A DNA stretch of 64,000 bases from Corbicula japonica (lineage: Eukaryota; Mollusca; Bivalvia; Venerida; Cyrenidae). Below are positions 57,845-64,000 of the stretch, piece by piece. The stretch's first letter is position 1. Each line of letters begins with the position of its first letter. The stretch spans positions 9,130,397-9,194,396 of the forward strand of contig JAZAYU010000018.1 in NCBI GenBank assembly GCA_038501625.1. The letters run 5' to 3'. The notes beneath the pieces were generated by a model. It did no database searches, had not been told where the DNA came from, and saw only the letters and a list, made by a program, of their open reading frames with translations. The position numbers and the translations under genes were made by a program.

Positions 57845-60800
57845 CTACAGTATGTTCGTATAATCCTTCGATTCAAATGTCTTGGCATACTCATTAACAC
57901 ATCTGTAACAAAACTTGAATTGCTCCTGGAAAAAACAAACAAACTAATAAACAAATCAAAAGTCTTCGCAAATTAAAAACAAGTGCTTCACAGTAAATAA
58001 GTAACAAAAATGTTAATGAAATACGACAATAAAACTATTAAAAGTCTTCCGAATCAACGGTAAACGGTAAAACTGCTGTACGATATTATCCAAGGGAATC
58101 CAATACGTAAAACTGGTAAACTATACGCAAACTGTAACAATAATGATAACATGTTTGTTTAACCGTTTGGGCGCTCGTTTTTTGTGGTTTGTGCCAATAA
58201 AAATGTTCCTCTTAACCATTAATTTTAAGATGATCTAAATATCCATGACCATACTCATACCTATTTTGACCCGTGAGTCGGGTCCAATATTATATTCTTA
58301 TATAGGTTATTTTAAAAGTGTAATGTACTCTTGTAAATACCCGTGTAATTATAATATATATTAACTATCAATGATCACTGAAACAAGTAAATTACTCATT
58401 GTTTGGATGAGTCTATATATCTTTAATTCCCACAAATACATTCACGACTGTATTCTTGAAATCTGACTAAACTTACAAAATCCTGCAATGCACTACGTCT
58501 TCTACCACGTACATGACATATCGTGTTGATGACACTTAACTCTCTGTCAGTGGTCAGTTTCTCGAGCATGATTGCTATTGCACACACCAATCCACTTTTC
58601 TTTGCCCCGTCACTTAAAAGGAAGGTGTTACATAATTGTCATTATGCTTTCTGTCAATTTTCTCGGTAATTCATTTTCAAAATTGTCGACTAGAGTTGAT
58701 AGTTAATTCACCAATTTTGAACTTGATACATTGTACAAGTTTGCTGGTTGGGCAAGTGAGAGGTTGTTACTACCTAGACCTTGTGACAACCCCAAATGGA
58801 AAAAATTGCCCAAAAGCGATAAACCTCTTCGGGTTTTCTTTTCTTAATCCTCGTGCTTTCTTTATCGGGTAATCGATAGTAATTAAAGCTAAGCCTTGTA
58901 GTTTTTATCATATTTAATTGCGTTGGAGGCTTCGTTTTCCGCATGTTGCTTTTCCTGATAGCCGTGTTTCACTTTAAGAAATGTATGTTTAAATTCGTTC
59001 ACTAGAACCATTGAATGGGCTCATTTCTTAACTAATCATTTGTTGAACATTTCGTTTTTTTCCTTTTCATGTCCAGTTTCTTTGCTTCAATGTAATGTAT
59101 TCATATCAATCCAGTAAAATATTTAACTTAATTGTTCATAACATGAACTGTATTTAGATGCAACTTACAGACAATGAATCAGTATAGGTCTATCATCCGT
59201 TCTTCGTTGTCTATTGACAGCTAACAGCAGACTCATGAAAGCTTGCATGCTTCCAGGGACAATGTCTTCCTTCTTCCATGCATTAAAGTGATAGTGTACA
59301 ATCTTGTTGTCAGATGGCTAAAAACATAAATCCATTTTTAATGAATAAGCAATCTCAAAACAGAATCGAATTATTGAGGAATTAACTGTTAGTAAGATGC
59401 TTTCTACCGACAACAGACTTCTCTTATGTATAATCAATATGAAGCGTGTATATCACTTATTTGATTTTAAATACATAACTTTTAGTGTTGCATATTTATA
59501 AGAGGGTTGTTCAAATTTAAATAGGACTGCGAGTCAATTGCTTTTTCATATTTCATTAAATCTGAAATATTTTCATATGTACGGCACTCGTGAAATGTTG
59601 TCTACAAGTCGAGCATGAATTTATGACATATTTTTGCTAAACCCAAGTTTCCTATGTTATTTAATAACCATGGTAACGCAAACCCGGCGCAGCGCGTTAA
59701 ACGTTATTGAAGATTAGATTTACTTCTAGTTTATTTTCATTATTCGGCGTCTGTATTTCCTGATATTCCGCCAACCTGTTTCGTTATATTCAGGCGGCGT
59801 ACTTTCCAAATCTGATGTCATTTGGACGTTTTCTTGCTAAACAAATGTAATTTAAAAGCAGTAGTCATAACGTAAAAAGTAGAATTTTGACGTCCATTTT
59901 AAAGATAAAAATTTGCGCGATCGTTTAAATCTGTTAACATATGGGCGATATTTGTTCAGCTTCATATGAGAATGTTAGATTAATAAAGGGCAATGAATCG
60001 GCGAGCAGGTCAGGCGTTTTCAGCTGGCACAGGCGATTCAAAGATGGCAAAGACGAGATCACAGACAGAAAAGGCTAATGAGAAAGCGGGATAGTGACGT
60101 CAGTTTCATAAGAGTTACAGAAGGATCGCTGGTATACAGGTCGCGAGCTGTCGGTATGTTTATTGTTAGCATCGGGTCAATTTTTTCGATTCGTAACAAA
60201 GAATTGAATATAAGAGGGATTTTTGTTAATATTATTTTATTGTGTTTACCTTGATCTATGAGTATTTCAAAAAGTGAATGACATAAGGATACGCAGTAAT
60301 TATTAGAGATATTTTCCCCGATTTTGTTTCATAAATGCTAGCCTGTGTTTAGTAGAATGGAATATTTTTCGATTAGTGAATATTTATATTTCACTGTACA
60401 TGTTCATATCATTTTTAGATCAGATGATGGTGTTTGGCATTAAAACGAAACACTAATTCATTCACATACTTAAATTATAGGTCCGTGCCCGTTGGTGCAG
60501 AGATGGTGATCAAAGATCACGATAGAGCGAAGAACGGCCGATTCCCGGGCCTTTCCCATGAGAGTGGAGTAAAAATGTGGCCTATTTCTTTCCGCGTGAT
60601 CACCACAGACAAAAAAATTGTTACGGAAGAGTGCATTAAGAAAGAATGACGCTATTGACATTTTGTATTTATTTTGCGACGTCATAAACGTCATTTGCTG
60701 TAATTTTAGCGTGCGCCGGGTTGCGTACCCCTTGTTATTTGGAAATTTCATAGATATGTCATTTGTTAAAATGTTGTATCAATTTTTTCACTGTATGTAG

Positions 60801-63468
60801 AGGACATGTTCCGATATTTGTTGCTTACAAAATCGTGCAAGTAAATTAAAAGGCGTGATGAGTAGAGCCGCAGTCCTATTAATTTTTGAACAACCCTCGT
60901 ATTAAAAATCGTTAAGTGAAAATAATTTATTACATGCTTACTTTTTCAAATATTTTGTTAGATAACGCCATTTAAAGTTACAGTAACTATGTTCAATACC
61001 TTGCCGATTTTGGAAACCTTAAATGTCTTTACGAGAAAGGTTTCATTTGATTCGCATGTTTCAGCCGACAGTTGTCATGTGAACTATTACAGTGTACCCA
61101 TACTATCAAATCCATCGATAAAAATCGACATTTCGTAGATACCTTGTCGTGATGTGCCTCTTCGTCTAAAGAAACTACCATCCCGACGTTCTCTTGGTAC
61201 AACAAAGACGCAAAGTCGTCGAAGTTACTCGCCATAGGGGTCTGTGCTAGGATGTAACGGTTGGGTTGCAAATAACCCTTCAAGAAAAAAGTCAGTAAAG
61301 TACCATTTTAATATTTCCCCTGATTAAAATGGCAAGTATTATATTTTGAAGCGCATGTGATATTTTACTTAACGCGGGTTTCGTTGTAGTTTTCTTGCGT
61401 CTGCAAAACTTATTTATATGCATATAAATATGCGCCTGTATTTGTTTTTTAAATTTGTAATTTTCTGATTAAAACAACTCTTAAAATAACTTCATGAATT
61501 TGAGACGACGACATTGTTTGTCATGGCCAATAAATGCAATCGATAGCCAAAACAATGTCACAAAATATGTCAGATATTACTTATGATGCAGAAATAATAG
61601 ATAATTGTGAATACGTACTAAATATTGTAACAGTAAAAAGGTCATTACCGAAGACACCCTTTTCTCAAACAACGTACCCATATAATAAATACAATTATAA
61701 TCTTAGTCTTAAACTGATCTGATCACTTACGTCCACATAAACTGCGTTCATGGAATCTGTCTTAGAACACGCAAGCTTTACTCTGAACTGATCACCTGAA
61801 TGAAGATTATTTAATGGAAATATATCAATGTCTATTCGCCTGTTCAAGTTTTATTGCATTTTCATTAAGTTCGAATGCATTTTACATCTGAAGTGGTCTC
61901 TTTAAATATTAAATATTGTGTCTGGTTGCAACATAGTTGTTGTCTTGTTCGAAAATAATGAAAGGGTGCCATTAAGCCACACCAATAAACCTACATATTT
62001 TTTTAAATTTCAAACCATCAAAACCAGTTCAATTTATCGTTTGAAATTTATACTGCCAGCAAAACAGTATACCTGATATGTCTTGTTTTCTAGCATTTGT
62101 TGTCACAGTTTGTGATTCTTTGTCTGGCAAAGCTGTAAGATTAGTCAAGGCCTGTGTGGATAAAGCAAATGGTCAGATGCACGATATATATGAAATACAT
62201 GTATTAACATTATTTATAATTGTTTTTTCCGAACCTCTTAATGGCAAGAAATGCAAAAATTACAAATATCTATTACACGTATATCTTTCAATGGTGTTTT
62301 GTTCTGAGCATACATACTTAATATTTACAAATCATACAATGCATATTTCAATCGTTCCATACATCTTCATTTACTGGTACATGTAAGCATCTAATATTGC
62401 CGTATTAATAATTATTAATGTTTATCCTTAAAGACGAATTTTCTATCAAAGTATAGGTTTATCATGATCCAGCAAAATAATTGGCCTAATTCAGCCAATT
62501 AAAGTTTGCGCCGTGCTTAAATGTGTCTTCCATGATGAGAGCGAAGTTTTCATGTGTAGGTTTAAAACGAGAAAGAAGAACACAAGACAGATTTTAAATA
62601 CGTAGTCACCATGTATTTAATTTTACTCTGAATGGTGTGTGTTATTTTATAAATTCTGGCTCATTTATTCATTTTTCCTGCAAAATGCTTCTCAAGTTAT
62701 GTCGTCTGCTTAATATTATAATGTAATTTTATAGGTTTACCTGAAACTGCTTGTGCACGTTATCATCTGACAGGAAATGGACCAGTGATGAAACAGGAAG
62801 TGGCTCTGGTTGACAGGTGACGGCATACACAAGAGAATGGTGTAGAAAAATATATTGTTCCTGTAATGAGTGGGTATAATAACAATAACTTAACACGACG
62901 AAAGAAAACGAAATCAAAGAAGATAAATGCATTAATCGATAAATTACTATTTTCATAGAACTATAACATATTTGTGTTAAAATGCTCATGACAATTTGTT
63001 TTTCATTGTAATCATAACAGTACTCCGGTTTATCTTTGCGAATCCGGTTTATTCGCAGACTCAGCTACCCGAAATAGAGGTCATTTCGGGTTTATTTTAT
63101 CATATGAATTATGGCTACCTCCCTTAAATGTTTCTTAATGTTCCAAGATGATAATCCATCGAGTTCTCATTTTAGTTGTTTGTGGTGTCTTTTTGTAATT
63201 GATCATTGTATAACCATGCTCTCATCTCTCTACTTTAAGACTGTATGGGGAGGCTGTGTCTTCTGAATGCGGTCATTCCTGATATGCATAATTAATAATT
63301 CTTTATTGGATACATAACTAGAAAATACTTACTAAATTTTGTACCAAATTAACTCTCTGTCCTCTAAGGGCAGTAACACATCCAAATAAATCGACAGAGT
63401 TCTCTGCCTTGCCCTCATTGATCAATACGTCAAGGGCAATATATGTGCCAGTTCTTCCAATACCAGCG
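57845..63468 (-). CDS. Receptor-type protein tyrosine phosphatase, C-terminal part (end of D1, complete-looking D2)
   Basis: Exons joined by matching phases: 63333-63468, 62741-62860, 62073-62151, 61731-61795, 61143-61277, 61000-61026, 59169-59317, 58477-58612, 57845-57925. The first exon opens one base before A-G-I-G-R-T-G, the end of the D1 signature (HCSAGIGRTG in the family); its catalytic Cys lies further right. E-Q-Y-I-F-L-H-H ends D1. D2 follows: N-A-V-Y-V-D-G-Y-L-Q-P, Y-I-L-A-Q-T-P, V-H-Y-H-F-N-A-W and I-H-C-L-D-G-A-K-K-S-G, then E-Q-F-K-F-C-Y and stop TAG. D2 has W-K-K where an active domain has W-P-D, and Lys in place of the signature Arg, so it should be a regulatory pseudophosphatase. 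D1 would dephosphorylate phosphotyrosine at the membrane. The 27-bp exon at 61000 is uncertain. The ectodomain and TM lie right of the window. Introns hold a mariner relic and a Penelope fragment. Confidence 0.85.
58735..58982 (+). mobile_element. Old 3'-end fragment of the Naiad-type element (phosphatase intron)
   Basis: Diverged match to the 3' UTR: TTGGGCAAGTGAGAGGTTGT, CCTCTTCGGGTTTTC and TTTCCTGATAGCCGTGTTTC in the right order. It is antisense to the phosphatase gene, between exons 58477-58612 and 59169-59317. Confidence 0.5.
59501..60899 (+). mobile_element. Mariner-like DNA transposon relic (phosphatase intron)
   Basis: The ends GAGGGTTGTTCAAATTTAAA and, inverted, CGAGGGTTGTTCAAAAATTA are terminal inverted repeats flanked by TA. 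Inside, 60016-60075 encodes W-H-R-R-F-K-D-G-K-D-E-I-T-D, matching the helix-turn-helix start of mariner transposases. The catalytic part is not recognisable, so the copy is dead. Confidence 0.7.
63150..63297 (+). mobile_element. 3'-end fragment of the Naiad-type element
   Basis: GAGTTCTCATTTTAGTTGTT, a CTCTCATCTCTC block, GTATGGGGAGGCTGTG and the terminus TTCCTGATATGCATAA. It lies just downstream of the donor of the first phosphatase exon, inside the intron and antisense to the gene. Confidence 0.7.
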
Positions 63469-63648
63469 CTGGCGGAAATAACACAGTTTCATGAACAATG
63501 TAGAACATAGTGAAAGTCTAAGATTGCTTAGAAATTAAGAAGTGCTTTAAACTGATTCTTACTCTGAACAAATTTATCTGAAGTTTGCACGTCGTGGGCA
63601 TGTTAAACACTTTCTGGTTCACCTTATTATTAATGTAACGGTGTTTGC

Positions 63649-63750
63649 AGTTATATGCATTTCCATTACTGCCTATTAATAGGCTCAATCAAACCGAGCC
63701 TGCCGTGTTTTTATATGTGTTGTGTTCGGTGGCTTTGCAATTTCCATTTT
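63649..63750 (+). repeat. Dispersed repeat (GGCTCAATCAAACCGAGCCT), copy 3
   Basis: Related to 34325-34455 and 36970-37085. No phosphatase exon could be recognised between 63480 and 64000, so the preceding exon probably lies beyond the window. Confidence 0.55.
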
Positions 63751-64000
63751 CAGTTATTTTACTATGTAATTATAAAGGACAAATCAATGTTAAACGCAAA
63801 CCAGATAAAATCTTAATTGCATTATTATCAACAATAACAAGAAAAGCAATTAATTTTATTCAAGACAACTTTTTGTCATTATTTAACAAACCATTATCCA
63901 GTTTAAACGATATCCAATAGATTCTCAAAAGATTGTGAGATTGAATTAAATAAACATTAACATTTTAAAAACATGGTTTAACACCTAGAAGTGTGTGTAA

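Noticed and set aside
60434..60751. Overlapping ORFs on both strands within the phosphatase intron
   Set aside because: They lie inside the mariner-like relic (59501-60899) and show no phosphatase or catalytic transposase motif.

Overview
This is an AT-rich, repeat-laden animal nuclear sequence with small phase-matched exons, long introns and no bacterial-type operons. The invertebrate retroelement types and the expanded cysteine-rich/EGF receptors and receptor tyrosine phosphatase point to a bivalve mollusc, probably a clam. That assignment is inference; no rRNA or mitochondrial marker is present.

Host genes are all on the minus strand and look like a tandem receptor cluster. From right to left: (1) the C-terminal half of a receptor-type protein tyrosine phosphatase (63468 to 57845), with the end of an active-looking first phosphatase domain and a second domain that has lost its catalytic residues; (2) a copy of a cysteine-rich membrane receptor (copy B, 53138-50029), with an intact signal-peptide exon, an in-frame stop and a 1.87 kb transposon inside its main exon; (3) a second copy (copy C, 46353-44594), with several stops and a frameshift; (4) exons for two truncated calcium-binding EGF modules, a transmembrane segment and a tyrosine-motif tail (38106-36111), which by exon phase could be the 3' half of copy C; (5) a third receptor copy (copy A, 4338-950), with a Ser/Thr-rich stalk, a transmembrane helix and a tail that runs off the left edge. 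A and B each carry at least one stop, and B and C share one at the same site.

Mobile DNA fills the rest. The most interesting item is a nearly full-length Penelope-like element at about 39.5-43.4 kb (minus) with an N-terminal GIY-YIG endonuclease and C-terminal reverse transcriptase (Naiad-type order). Its long ORF is interrupted only by three TGA codons, each where a cysteine is expected, plus one frameshift. This is the pattern expected of a selenocysteine-encoding retroelement. Six 5'-truncated relatives of its 3' end are scattered in the window, all on the plus strand. A decayed fragment of the other Penelope type (C-terminal GIY-YIG) with a hammerhead-like remnant lies at 2.5-3.3 kb.

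From 18.4 to about 31.9 kb there is a head-to-tail array of ~1.2 kb units. Each unit joins a LINE 3' end, a CAA/CTA microsatellite and a conserved ~150 bp module. One unit is split by a 2.9 kb element with ~570 bp inverted termini and a TTAA target duplication. MITEs, tRNA-like SINEs, a mariner relic, hairpins and microsatellites occupy much of the remaining space. Several multi-kilobase stretches (about 5.7-8 kb, 9-12.3 kb, 14.3-15.9 kb, 32.6-34.3 kb, 54-57.4 kb) contain nothing I can recognise as a gene.
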